Below are positions 33,182-40,845 of a stretch of DNA of 64,000 bases, in pieces. Under the pieces are notes generated by a model that was given only the letters and a program-made list of their open reading frames with translations, was not told where the DNA came from and did no database searches. The DNA is from Sphingobium sp. WTD-1 (GTDB lineage: Bacteria > Pseudomonadota > Alphaproteobacteria > Sphingomonadales > Sphingomonadaceae), in NCBI RefSeq assembly GCF_030128825.1, contig NZ_CP119127.1, positions 292,001 to 356,000 of the forward strand, read 5' to 3'. Position 1 is the first letter of the stretch; each line of letters opens with the position of its first letter. The position numbers and the translations under genes were made by a program.

Positions 33182-34012
33182 ATGAGCATCTCGAACGCAG
33201 TCGTGCCCTTCGAGTTTGAGGGATTGCTGGTCAGGGTGGTCGAGGATCAAGGGCATGTGTGGTTCGTCGCCGTCGACGTGGCTAAAGTGCTTGGGTATCG
33301 AGACGCCAGCAATATGATCCGCATTTTAGATGATGATGAAAAGGGTACTCACAAAGTGAGTACCCTTGGCGGTGATCAGGATCTGGCTGTGATCTCGGAA
33401 AGCGGCATATTTCATGCTGCATTGAAAGCCCGCCGTCCCGAAGCTGTACGCTTGCGGCGGTGGGTGACCGGCGATCTGCTGCCGGCACTTCGCCGTGACG
33501 GCCATTATTCGATGGCCGGCACCACGTCTTCACGGCCGCAGGCCCTGCCGCCCGTCCGCGACATGATCAGCCTACTCGATGCCATCAAGAAGGAGCGCGC
33601 GCCGGCGGCGCGGTCGCTGCTCTATGGCCTTCTCGACCAGCGCTGCAAAGCCAGCAATGTCGACACGCCGCCGCTCGACGCCCTGGGCTCAGCCTCCCCA
33701 GAAAACGATATCGCCGACGCCTTCTTTGCCGCCCTGCTGGAGCTGCAGCATCGTGGCGGCGAATTCAGCCTGCACCGAAACCCCGCATTTCTGGGCGTTT
33801 CCCTCCCGTCCCTGCGCCCATTGATGAATGGCGCCGGCATAGACTGCCCGCCTGACAAGCTCTTGTGGAAGGCGCTGCGCCAGCACCCGGCCTACGAATA
33901 CAGCGGCAACATCAACTGCAAGGACGGCAAGATCCGCCGGTGCTGGGTCTTCCGTCGCGCCGATCTATTTGGCTTCGAACCCTACGCAATGACGTCCAAC
34001 CCAGGCGCGTAG
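33182..34012 (+). CDS. BRO-family antirepressor-like protein
   Basis: This 276-aa protein has an N-terminal BRO domain (VVEDQGHVWFVAVDVAKVLG, then MIRILDDDEKGTHKVSTLGG, and LRRWVTGDLLPALRRDG), found in phage antirepressors and regulators. The C-terminal 150 residues include a winged-helix-like end (LLWKALRQHPAYEYSGN, then RCWVFRRADLF). It is the last gene before the non-coding junction and may antagonise the CI-like repressor or a superinfecting phage's repressor. I chose ATG at 33182; a perfect 12-bp inverted repeat lies inside the BRO domain at 33341-33367. Confidence 0.8.
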   Translation: MSISNAVVPFEFEGLLVRVVEDQGHVWFVAVDVAKVLGYRDASNMIRILDDDEKGTHKVSTLGGDQDLAVISESGIFHAALKARRPEAVRLRRWVTGDLLPALRRDGHYSMAGTTSSRPQALPPVRDMISLLDAIKKERAPAARSLLYGLLDQRCKASNVDTPPLDALGSASPENDIADAFFAALLELQHRGGEFSLHRNPAFLGVSLPSLRPLMNGAGIDCPPDKLLWKALRQHPAYEYSGNINCKDGKIRRCWVFRRADLFGFEPYAMTSNPGA

Positions 34013-34260
34013 GCCCCGCTTTCCAACGACGATGACCGCCTAAGCGGGCGCCTAAGCGCGTCCGCCTTTTTCATGTCGCCGGCCCCGCGCCAGTCCGTCT
34101 CCCCTCCCTGCAGCGCTCTCCAGGCTCCTCCCGGCCCATCTGCGGGCATGCCCGCCCGCACCTCACGGACAGCGCTCGCCCCCACACCTCGCTTTCGGCT
34201 TCTTCGTCGATTTCCTTGCATGATGGACGGACGCCTTGCGGCGGGGGAGAGGGGGCGGAT

Positions 34261-34524
34261 GTCGCAAAGACGTTATATCCGTAACATGCCCTTCCCTGCA
34301 GCGCTCAAACCCGCAGAAAACTGCGATTTTCGATGTAGCACTCAGGACGTAATACCGGTGCTATCTCTAAAGCCACATTTTGTTATGTCATTGATTTAAG
34401 GCAATTTTATCAACAACAGATATTACAATAGTTTAGTGTAATCTGATAACATCTATATAGCATTTTTATAGCGCCTTAAGTCTCTGAAAATACAGGCATG
34501 TTACGTTTATAACGTCTTTGCGAC
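34261..34524. repeat. 264-bp MITE-like element with 30-bp terminal inverted repeats
   Basis: The ends, 34261-34290 and 34495-34524, are inverted copies matching at 28 of 30 positions and starting GTCGCAAAGACGTTATA. The interior is strikingly A+T-rich and has further nested inverted segments: GATTTAAGGC near 34394 with GCCTTAAGTC near 34472, and TTACA/TGTAA around 34425-34440. The whole could thus fold as one long stem. It has no coding frame of note. No clear target duplication flanks it. It may be a miniature transposable element, a structured RNA or a recombination/replication site. Confidence 0.7.
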
Positions 34525-34659
34525 GCATACCCTGCTCCACTGGAAAGCAGACGGAAGACCGCCAAAAATTCGGATCAGATGATTTGCGCTATCTCGCTCG
34601 CTTGTCGGTGGTGCTCCCTTGCAGTTCCTTGCAGCGGCGGACGCTAGGACAGTCCCGCT

Positions 34660-34700
34660 CGCATGGTCGGGATTTTGGTCGGGACTATGTCGGGACTCGT
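34660..34700. repeat. TCGGGAC repeat cluster
   Basis: GGTCGGGATTTT, GGTCGGGACTAT and TGTCGGGACTCG follow each other within about 40 bp, after a related inverted copy (AGTCCCG near 34651). Similar GGGAC repeats occur left of the second phage locus (44970-45290). They could be binding sites for a recombinase, but no protein is known to bind them. Confidence 0.5.
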
Positions 34701-34795
34701 GGTTCCGATCTGTTCCGCTTGGTGCCGCTTTGTTCCGCGAACACGGCTGTTGACGGGCCAGAAAAAACGCCTAAAAGCGCCGAAATCCCGCGAGG

Positions 34796-34871
34796 GGGCG
34801 ATTAGCTCAGTTGGTAGAGCGTCTCGTTTACACCGAGAATGTCGGCGGTTCGAGCCCGTCATCGCCCACCA
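34796..34871 (+). tRNA. tRNA-Val (anticodon TAC)
   Basis: A complete cloverleaf: acceptor GGGCGAT pairs with ATCGCCC, the D arm is GCTCAGTTGGTAGAGC, the anticodon stem TCTCG/CGAGA encloses the loop TTTACAC with anticodon TAC, and the T arm contains GGTTCGAGCC. The terminal CCA is encoded (34869-34871). It stands alone between the prophage and housekeeping genes. Its 3' end faces away from the prophage, so it is not an obvious attB. Confidence 0.97.
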
Positions 34872-34918
34872 GTTTTGCAGCCTTTAGAGCCCGTCCGGGG
34901 ACGGGCGACCGCAAAACT
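34871..34918 (+). terminator. Nested hairpin after tRNA-Val
   Basis: An outer stem AGTTTTGC/GCAAAACT (34871-34878 with 34911-34918) encloses an inner stem GCCCGTCC/GGACGGGC (34889-34906). It begins at the last base of the tRNA and could end or process the transcript. There is no U-tract. Confidence 0.5.
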
Positions 34919-35024
34919 CCGAGCAGCTAGGCTGCGAGGGCTTAGCCACCCCGTCAAAACCCGTCCCGATCCGCACCCGTAACATTCATCCTGCAGCAAG
35001 CATGGTTCCGGCATCTTGCCGTCC

Positions 35025-35204
35025 ATGCCGATCAGCTTCTTCCTTGGCGGCTCTGTCGCGCCGATATTGCTGATGCTGTCGCCCTTCGCGGTGATGGCGG
35101 TCGGCAACTGCGCCGACTGGCGATCCTCGGCGCCAAGCGCAAGGATCGCACCACAACCCACCGCCGATACCGGCTGCACCCAGCCCCGCTACCCGCTGAT
35201 GTAA
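35025..35204 (+). CDS. Possible small exported protein
   Basis: This 59-aa frame starts with ATG at 35025 and has a hydrophobic N-terminal segment (ISFFLGGSVAPILLMLSPFAV) and two later cysteines. The third codon positions are G+C-rich as in real genes of this genome. There is no family match I recognise and no clear ribosome site, so the call is tentative. Confidence 0.35.
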   Translation: MPISFFLGGSVAPILLMLSPFAVMAVGNCADWRSSAPSARIAPQPTADTGCTQPRYPLM

Positions 35205-35257
35205 AGCCGTGCGCGGCATATTGCGGCGCCGCGTCACCGCTGCTAATTCCGCCTCCC

Positions 35258-35485
35258 ATGATCCAGCCGCCCGAAATCATCCGAGTCACCAAGTCCCGCG
35301 TCTCCTGCGACGGTTCGGGTGACATTCCCGCCGCCCTTGGCCATCCGCGCGTCTTCCTGGAAATCGACGAGCATGGCTATGTCGATTGCGGCTATTGCGA
35401 TCGCCGCTTCGTGCTGGCCGGCGGCGTCGCCGACAATGGTGAAATCGGCAGCAAGCCGGACATCGCTTCGGGCGCCAGCCTCTAA
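35258..35485 (+). CDS. zf-CHCC zinc-finger protein (NDUFS6-like)
   Basis: This 75-aa protein has the zf-CHCC pattern: GHPRVFLEID followed by GYVDCGYCDRRFVL. In mitochondria the related subunit NDUFS6/NUMM is part of complex I; alphaproteobacterial homologues are usually stand-alone. The zinc ligands would be Cys, His and the CGYC pair. It lies upstream of tldD in the same direction, a common alphaproteobacterial arrangement. Confidence 0.88.
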   Translation: MIQPPEIIRVTKSRVSCDGSGDIPAALGHPRVFLEIDEHGYVDCGYCDRRFVLAGGVADNGEIGSKPDIASGASL

Positions 35486-35541
35486 AGCCACCACGCAAAA
35501 TTTCATTGGGCATCCGTCATGCCGCGCCTATATCGGGCGGC

Positions 35542-36984
35542 ATGACCGATCTCGCTTCGCAATTCACTGACGCCCGCGGCCTGCTCTATCGTCCGGGCCT
35601 GCTCGATCCTGATGGCGCGCGCCGCCTGACCGCCGATGCGCTCAAGGCCTGCGACGATGGCGAGCTTTACCTTCAGTATCGCGCCAGCGAGAGCTTCGGC
35701 TTCGATGACGGCCGACTCAAGACCGCGGACTATTCGACCGATGCCGGCTTCGGCCTGCGCGGCGTGTCGGGCGAGATGACCGGCTTTGCCCATGCCAATG
35801 ACCTCAGCGAAGCGGCAATCCGCAAGGCAGCGCAGACGCTGACCCTGCTCGATCCGGCCAAGGGCCAGCCCGCCCCGCCGCCCCAGCGCACCAATCGCCA
35901 CCTCTATACCGACGCCAATCCGCTGGAGTTGGTGCCCTTCGCCGAGAAGGTGACCCTGTGCGCCGCGATCGACGCCGCCGCCCGTGCCCGTGATCCGCGC
36001 GTCGCCCAGGTCTCGGTGAGCCTCGCCGGCAGCTGGTCGGTGATCGAGATCGTCCGCGCCGACGGCTTCACCGCCAGCGACATCCGCCCGCTCGTCCGCC
36101 TCAACGTCTCGGTCATCCTGGAGGAAAATGGCCGGCGCGAAACCGGCGTGTTCGGCATTGGCGGCCGCTATCTCTATGATCAGGTGATGGACCCCAAGAT
36201 CTGGAACCGCGCCATCGATGAGGCGCTGGCCCAGGCCCAGGTCAATCTCCGCTCGGTTGCCGCGCCTGCGGGCGAAATGACCGTGCTGCTCGGCCCCGGC
36301 TGGCCGGGCGTGCTGGTCCATGAAGCGATCGGCCATGGCCTGGAAGGCGATTTCAACCGCAAGGGCACCAGCGCCTTTTCCGGCCGTATCGGCCAGCGCG
36401 TCGCTGCGCCGGGCGTCACCGTGGTCGACGATGGCAGCATCCTCGATCGTCGCGGCTCGCTGTCGATCGATGACGAAGGCACGCCGACCCAGGAAAATAT
36501 CCTGATCGAGGACGGCATCCTCAAGGGCTATATGCAGGATCGCCTCAACGCCCGGCTGATGGGCGTCGCGCCGACTGGCAACGGCCGCCGCGAATCCTAT
36601 GCCCATGCGCCAATGCCGCGCATGACCAACACCTTCATCAAGGGGGGGCAGGACAATCCCGAAGAGCTGCTGTCGCGCGTCAAGTCGGGCATCTTCGCCA
36701 AGAGCTTCGGCGGCGGCCAGGTCGACATCGTCTCGGGCAAGTTCGTCTTTTCCTGCACCGAGGCCTACAAGGTCGAAAATGGCAAGATCGGCGATCCGAT
36801 CAAGGGCGCGACCCTGATCGGCGACGGCCCGACCGCGCTGACCAAGGTGATCGGCATCGGCAATGACTGGGCGCTCGACGAAGGCATCGGCATGTGCGGC
36901 AAGGGTGGGCAGAGCGTGCCCGCCGGTGTCGGCCAGCCGACCCTGCTGATGGACGGGCTGACCGTCGGCGGCACCGCCGCCTGA
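35542..36984 (+). CDS. tldD: Metalloprotease TldD
   Basis: This 480-aa protein is the TldD subunit of the TldD/TldE (PmbA) protease. The metal site HEAIGHGLEGD (HExxxH) is near residue 260 and the conserved Cys is in FSCTEAY near residue 405. TldD/E degrade unfolded peptides and process ribosomally made peptides such as microcin B17. I chose ATG at 35542 (MTDLASQFTDARG). The length matches E. coli TldD (481 aa). tldE is not in the window. Confidence 0.95.
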   Translation: MTDLASQFTDARGLLYRPGLLDPDGARRLTADALKACDDGELYLQYRASESFGFDDGRLKTADYSTDAGFGLRGVSGEMTGFAHANDLSEAAIRKAAQTLTLLDPAKGQPAPPPQRTNRHLYTDANPLELVPFAEKVTLCAAIDAAARARDPRVAQVSVSLAGSWSVIEIVRADGFTASDIRPLVRLNVSVILEENGRRETGVFGIGGRYLYDQVMDPKIWNRAIDEALAQAQVNLRSVAAPAGEMTVLLGPGWPGVLVHEAIGHGLEGDFNRKGTSAFSGRIGQRVAAPGVTVVDDGSILDRRGSLSIDDEGTPTQENILIEDGILKGYMQDRLNARLMGVAPTGNGRRESYAHAPMPRMTNTFIKGGQDNPEELLSRVKSGIFAKSFGGGQVDIVSGKFVFSCTEAYKVENGKIGDPIKGATLIGDGPTALTKVIGIGNDWALDEGIGMCGKGGQSVPAGVGQPTLLMDGLTVGGTAA

Positions 36985-37071
36985 CCCCATTCCTGCCATG
37001 GCGGCGCGGTCACCCGACCCGCCGCCGCCATGGGCCGAGGAACCGGGCGACGATCGATACGTATTTTGCGT

Positions 37072-37647
37072 ATGAACATGCTGACCGACAGCCATGACGC
37101 CGTGACCGCCGACTGGGCGGCGGCCCTGCTCGACTTCTGGTTCAACCAGGTGGGCGAGGAAGGCTGGTACAGCCATGATCCGGCGCTCGACCAGCATTGC
37201 ATCGACCGCTTCGCCGTGTTGTGGAGCGAGAAGCGGACGCTTCCGTCCGAAAGCTTCCTCGACCGCGCCGACGATGCGCTGGCCGCTGTGCTGCTGTTCG
37301 ACCAGCTGCCGCGCAACATGTTCCGCGGCCAGGCCCAGGCCTTTGCCACCGACCCGATCGCCCGCGGGGTGGCGCGCGGCGCCATTGCGCTGGGCTATGA
37401 CATCCAGATCGGCGGCGCCGGCCGGCTCTTCTTCTACATGCCCTTCCAGCATAGCGAGGATCTGACCGATCAGGAGCTGTCGCTCTCCCTGTTCGAAGGG
37501 ACCGGCGACGCCCGGTCGCTCGATTTCGCCCGCCAGCATCATGCAACCATCGCGCGCTTTGGCCGTTTCCCTCATCGCAACGCCGCCCTTGGTCGCGCCA
37601 CCCTGCCCGCCGAAGCGGCGGCGGTCGCCGAAGGATCGCAATGGTAG
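37072..37647 (+). CDS. DUF924 family protein
   Basis: This 191-aa protein belongs to DUF924, a helical TPR-like family of unknown function common in proteobacteria: LLDFWFNQVGEEGWYSHDP, then LLFDQLPRNMFRG, FFYMPFQHSED and RFGRFPHRNAALGR. ATGs at 37072 and 37078 are both possible. It lies after tldD by about 90 bp and is followed by a hairpin (37656-37674). Confidence 0.88.
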   Translation: MNMLTDSHDAVTADWAAALLDFWFNQVGEEGWYSHDPALDQHCIDRFAVLWSEKRTLPSESFLDRADDALAAVLLFDQLPRNMFRGQAQAFATDPIARGVARGAIALGYDIQIGGAGRLFFYMPFQHSEDLTDQELSLSLFEGTGDARSLDFARQHHATIARFGRFPHRNAALGRATLPAEAAAVAEGSQW

Positions 37648-37655
37648 GCGGGAAC

Positions 37656-37674
37656 ATGCCTATTTTTTAGGCAT
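37656..37674 (+). terminator. Hairpin after DUF924 gene
   Basis: ATGCCTA and TAGGCAT flank a five-T loop nine bases after the stop. A second small inverted repeat, GTGCA-TC-TGCAC, followed by ATTTTTT, lies at about 37679-37697. Either could end transcription before the glnK promoter; the second could also be part of an activator site for it. Confidence 0.5.
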
Positions 37675-37754
37675 GGCTGTGCATCTGCACATTTTTTCGG
37701 CGGCGCAACAATCTCCCCTAGTGGAAATCCCGCGTTAATGCGTCATTAGCAAAT

Positions 37755-37770
37755 TGGCACGCCTCTTGCT
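37755..37770 (+). promoter_or_regulatory. Sigma-54 promoter of glnK-amtB
   Basis: TGGCACGCCTCTTGCT matches the sigma-54 (RpoN) consensus TGGCAC-N5-TTGC at every key base, with the -24 GG (37756-37757) and -12 GC (37768-37769) exactly 12 bp apart. The glnK start is 34 bp downstream of the -12 element. This places glnK-amtB under nitrogen control, presumably through NtrC. Confidence 0.9.
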
Positions 37771-37803
37771 GGTATGTCGCCGCACACCAAATAAGGGGGC
37801 GAC

Positions 37804-38142
37804 ATGAAACTTGTCATGGCTATCATCAAGCCGTTCAAGCTTGACGATGTCCGCGAGGCTCTTTCCTCGCTTGGCATCGCCGGTATGACGGTCAGCGAAG
37901 TGAAGGGCTTTGGTCGCCAGAAGGGCCAGACCGAAATCTATCGCGGCGCCGAATATTCCACCAACATGGTTCCCAAGATCAAGATCGAGGTGGTCTGCGA
38001 CGACGACCTCGCGCCGCGCGTGGTGGAAGCGACGCAGGCCGCCGCCAATTCGGGCGCGATCGGCGATGGCAAGATCTTCGTCCTCGATGTCGGCCAGGCC
38101 GTGCGCATCCGCACCGGCGAGACCGGCGAAACCGCGCTGTAA
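37804..38142 (+). CDS. glnK: PII nitrogen regulatory protein GlnK
   Basis: This 112-aa PII protein senses 2-oxoglutarate and ATP/ADP. It has the T-loop with Tyr51 in YRGAEYST, the site of uridylylation by GlnD, and the C-terminal signature (GKIFVLDVGQAVRIRTGE). Pairing with amtB 13 bp downstream identifies it as GlnK rather than GlnB. Under high nitrogen it should block the AmtB pore. Confidence 0.95.
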   Translation: MKLVMAIIKPFKLDDVREALSSLGIAGMTVSEVKGFGRQKGQTEIYRGAEYSTNMVPKIKIEVVCDDDLAPRVVEATQAAANSGAIGDGKIFVLDVGQAVRIRTGETGETAL

Positions 38143-38155
38143 GAAGGGGGGAATA

Positions 38156-39502
38156 ATGACCTTTTCGAAGAAACTCTGCGGCGCGCTGGGGGCCACCGGC
38201 CTTTCGCTGTTCGCCGCACTGCCCGCCTGGGCACAGGACGCGGCCGCGCCGGCCGCGACCGTGGACAAGGGCGACGTCGCCTGGATGATGACCTCCACCA
38301 TCCTGGTGCTGGCCATGATCCTGCCGGGCCTGGCCCTGTTCTACGGCGGTCTCGTTCGCAGCAAGAACATGCTGTCGGTGATGACGCAGATCGGCGCCGC
38401 CGCCTGCCTCGCTATGCTGATCTGGGTCATGTACGGCTATTCGATGGCCTTCGGCCCCGATTATACCAGCGGCCTCTCCAACTTCATCTCGACCTTCGAC
38501 AAGGCCTTCCTGAAGGGCATCACGCCCGCTTCGCAGGCCGCGACCTTCACCGCCGGCGTCGAGATTCCGGAATATGTCTTCGTCTCCTTCCAGATGACCT
38601 TCGCAGCGATCACCGTCGCGCTGGTGCTGGGTTCGGTGGTCGAACGCATCAAATTCTCGGCCGTGATGGTGTTTGCCGCCATCTGGCTGACGATCGTCTA
38701 TTTCCCGATCGCGCACATGGTCTGGGCCGCTTCGGGCTATTTCTTCAAGGCCGGCGCGCTCGATTTCGCGGGCGGCACCGTGGTCCACATCAACGCCGGC
38801 GTCTCGGCGCTGGTCGCCGCGATCATCCTGGGAAAGCGTATCGGCTATCCCAAGGAACCGATGGCCCCGCACAGCCTGACGCTGACCGCCGTCGGCACCG
38901 GCCTGCTGTGGGTCGGCTGGTTCGGCTTCAACGCCGGTTCGGCGCTCGAAGCCAATGGCTCGGCTGCCCTCGCGATGATCAACACCTTCGTCGCCACCGC
39001 ATCGGCCGGTCTGTTCTGGATGCTGGCTGAGCGCGTCAACGGCCACAAGGCGTCGGCCCTGGGCTTCTGCTCGGGTATCATCGCCGGCCTCGTCGCGGTC
39101 ACCCCGGCCGCCGGCAACTCGGGTCCGTTCGGTGCGATCGTCCTGGGCGCCGTTGCCTCGATCGTCTGCTTCTATGCCGTCACCGTGCTCAAGCCCAAGC
39201 TTGGCTATGACGACAGCCTGGACGCCTTCGGCATCCACGGCATCGGCGGCATGATCGGCGCCATCGGCACCGCGATCGTCTACTCGCCGGCCCTCGGCGG
39301 CCCCGGCGCGGCGGACTATGAAATCGGCGCCAAGCTGCTCGTCCAGATCGAAGCGGTCGTCGTGACCATCATCTGGGCTTCGATCGGCACTGCCATCGCC
39401 ATCTTCATCGCCAAGGCCGTTACCGGCCTGCGGGTCAGCCAGGAGGTCGAATATGAAGGCCTCGACCTCGGCGAACATGGCGAGCGCGCCTACAATTACT
39501 GA
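38156..39502 (+). CDS. amtB: Ammonium transporter AmtB
   Basis: This 448-aa channel has a cleavable signal peptide (about 26 residues, ending LPAWAQ) and eleven membrane segments. The pore His pair is seen in TVVHINAG and DAFGIHGIGG. ATG at 38156 has AAGGGGGG upstream. It is the second gene of the glnK-amtB operon from the sigma-54 promoter and is followed by a strong terminator. The C-terminal EYEGLDLGEHGERAY is typical. Confidence 0.97.
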   Translation: MTFSKKLCGALGATGLSLFAALPAWAQDAAAPAATVDKGDVAWMMTSTILVLAMILPGLALFYGGLVRSKNMLSVMTQIGAAACLAMLIWVMYGYSMAFGPDYTSGLSNFISTFDKAFLKGITPASQAATFTAGVEIPEYVFVSFQMTFAAITVALVLGSVVERIKFSAVMVFAAIWLTIVYFPIAHMVWAASGYFFKAGALDFAGGTVVHINAGVSALVAAIILGKRIGYPKEPMAPHSLTLTAVGTGLLWVGWFGFNAGSALEANGSAALAMINTFVATASAGLFWMLAERVNGHKASALGFCSGIIAGLVAVTPAAGNSGPFGAIVLGAVASIVCFYAVTVLKPKLGYDDSLDAFGIHGIGGMIGAIGTAIVYSPALGGPGAADYEIGAKLLVQIEAVVVTIIWASIGTAIAIFIAKAVTGLRVSQEVEYEGLDLGEHGERAYNY

Positions 39503-39574
39503 GATTGGCAGGGCGGCCCATCCCACGGGCCAGGGCCGCCCGCTTCACCTTGTTCCTCCTGCGAACATGCCTTG

Positions 39575-39606
39575 GGGCCGGTGTGAAAACACCGGCCCTA
39601 TTTTTA
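39575..39606 (+). terminator. Rho-independent terminator of glnK-amtB
   Basis: A ten-base perfect stem GGGCCGGTGT/ACACCGGCCC with a GAAA loop is followed by TATTTTTAT. It is about 70 bp after the amtB stop; a further GGGCGGCCC/GGGCCGCCC inverted repeat lies in between. Confidence 0.92.
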
Positions 39607-39696
39607 TCCACAGGGCAGGCCATCGACCAACCGGATGCGCATCCCAGCCTGCCCGTCCCGCTTTGCCTTTGGCGCCGGCGTCGCTAACAGGAGTGG

Positions 39697-40845
39697 GTGG
39701 ATGATCTGGAATGCGATCTTGCGATTATCGGGGGCGGCCTTGCCGGGGGGCTGATCGCGCTTGCCTTTGCCGAGCGGCGACCGGGCACGCGCCTGTTGTT
39801 GATCGAGCAGGCCGATCATGTCGGCGGCAATCATATCTGGTCCTTCTTCGACGGCGACGTCGATGTGCGCAACCGCTGGCTGGTCGATCCGCTGGTCAGC
39901 AGCCGCTGGTCGCAGGGGCATGAAGTGCGCTTTCCCGGCTATCGGCGGCAACTCGACACACCTTATAACAGCATCGCCTCCCCCCGTTTCGACGCGCATG
40001 TGCGGGCGGCGCTGGGCGATCACCTGCTGACCGGGGCGCGGGTGGCGACGATCGGCCGACAATTTCTGGTGCTGGAGGACGGGCGGCGGATCAGCGCGCC
40101 TGCGATGATCGATGCGCGGGGCGCGGGCGACCTGTCGGCGCTGCGCTGTGGCTGGCAGAAATTCGTCGGGCAGACGCTGCGGCTGGCACAGCCGCACGGG
40201 ATCGCCCGGCCGGTGATCATGGACGCGACGGTGGCGCAGATCGACGGCTATCGCTTCGTCTATCTGCTGCCGCGCGACGCCTGGACGATCTTTGTCGAGG
40301 ATACTTATTATAGCGACGGGCCGGCACTGGACGAGGCAGGGATCGCGGAGCGGATCGCCGCCTATGCGCAGGCGCAGGGCTGGCAGGTGGAGGAAGTTAT
40401 CCACAGCGAGAGCGGGGTGCTGCCGGTGGTGCATGGCGGCGATTTCGACGGTTACTGGCCGGCCGATGACCCGGTCGCGCGGGCCGGGGTGAAGGCCGGG
40501 CTGTTCCAGCCGATGACCGGCTATTCGCTACCCGATGCGGTGCGATTCGCGACCTGGCTGGTGGAGCAGCCGCTGAAGGGCCTGCCGGCGGCGACGCGGA
40601 CCTATGCTGCGGCGCACTGGAAGAAGGGACTTTATTATCGGCTGCTTGGCCAGATGCTCTTCGGCGCCGCGGCGCCGGACCAGCGCTGGCGCATCTTTGC
40701 CCGCTTCTATCGTTTGCGGCCGGGGCTGATCCAGCGCTTCTATGCCGGGCGGTCGACCATCGCCGATCGCATCCGCATCTTGTGCGGGCGTCCCCCGGTG
40801 CGCATAAGGGATGCCATGCACGCATTGCTGAACCCACCCGCCTGA
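39697..40845 (+). CDS. crtY: Lycopene beta-cyclase CrtY
   Basis: This 382-aa flavoprotein closes the beta-rings of lycopene to give beta-carotene. It has the N-terminal Rossmann motif (LAIIGGGLAGGLIALAF), the FVYLLPRDAWTIFVEDTYY block and the TGYSLPDAVRFA motif of CrtY-type cyclases. I chose the GTG at 39697, with AGGAG just upstream; spacing is short. Its TGA overlaps the crtI ATG (TGATG), so the two are coupled. Confidence 0.95.
   Translation: MDDLECDLAIIGGGLAGGLIALAFAERRPGTRLLLIEQADHVGGNHIWSFFDGDVDVRNRWLVDPLVSSRWSQGHEVRFPGYRRQLDTPYNSIASPRFDAHVRAALGDHLLTGARVATIGRQFLVLEDGRRISAPAMIDARGAGDLSALRCGWQKFVGQTLRLAQPHGIARPVIMDATVAQIDGYRFVYLLPRDAWTIFVEDTYYSDGPALDEAGIAERIAAYAQAQGWQVEEVIHSESGVLPVVHGGDFDGYWPADDPVARAGVKAGLFQPMTGYSLPDAVRFATWLVEQPLKGLPAATRTYAAAHWKKGLYYRLLGQMLFGAAAPDQRWRIFARFYRLRPGLIQRFYAGRSTIADRIRILCGRPPVRIRDAMHALLNPPA

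Larger units (their letters stand above)
1..34700. mobile_element. P2-type myovirus prophage (left end outside window)
   Basis: Nearly every gene from the left edge to about 34.0 kb matches the P2 virion set (D, U, T, E', E, FII, FI, W, V, H, I, J, S, R, X, L, M, N, O, P, Q), together with an Ogr/Delta activator and a CI-like repressor. Head, tail, lysis and control genes are all present and open, so the prophage may be intact. No integrase is seen, so the left end with int probably lies before position 1. The right boundary is not resolved; it falls somewhere between the BRO gene end (34012) and tRNA-Val (34796). Confidence 0.93.
34013..34795. other. Non-coding junction between prophage and tRNA-Val
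   Basis: No convincing gene is seen in these 783 bp. In order it holds a direct repeat CGCCTAAGCG (x2 near 34035-34058) with a following CGCCTTTTT terminator-like end, a G-rich tract (34240-34258), the 264-bp inverted-repeat element (34261-34524), a cluster of TCGGGA(C) repeats (34660-34700), TTCCG repeats (34700-34740) and an A-run before tRNA-Val. The prophage attachment site and cos probably lie here or just to the left, but neither can be identified. Confidence 0.6.

Noticed and set aside
33982..34221. 79-codon leftward frame after the BRO gene
   Set aside because: Arg/Gly/Ala-rich product with no ribosome site and no family; typical high-G+C spurious frame.
34240..34262. G-rich tract as phage cos site
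   Set aside because: It resembles cos-like G-rich sequence only in composition; no match to known P2 cos and no way to test it here.
34796..34871. tRNA-Val as attachment site of the P2-type prophage
   Set aside because: The tRNA is complete and its 3' end points away from the prophage; no duplicated 3' segment is seen in the window. The left end is missing, so att cannot be tested.
35503..37641. 712-codon leftward frame across tldD and DUF924
   Set aside because: Low-complexity antisense product (rich in Gly, Ala, Asp, His); both rightward genes are well-recognised families.
37979..39526. 515-codon leftward frame over amtB
   Set aside because: Antisense shadow; the translated product is rich in Asp, Gly and His with no domain, and amtB is unmistakable.
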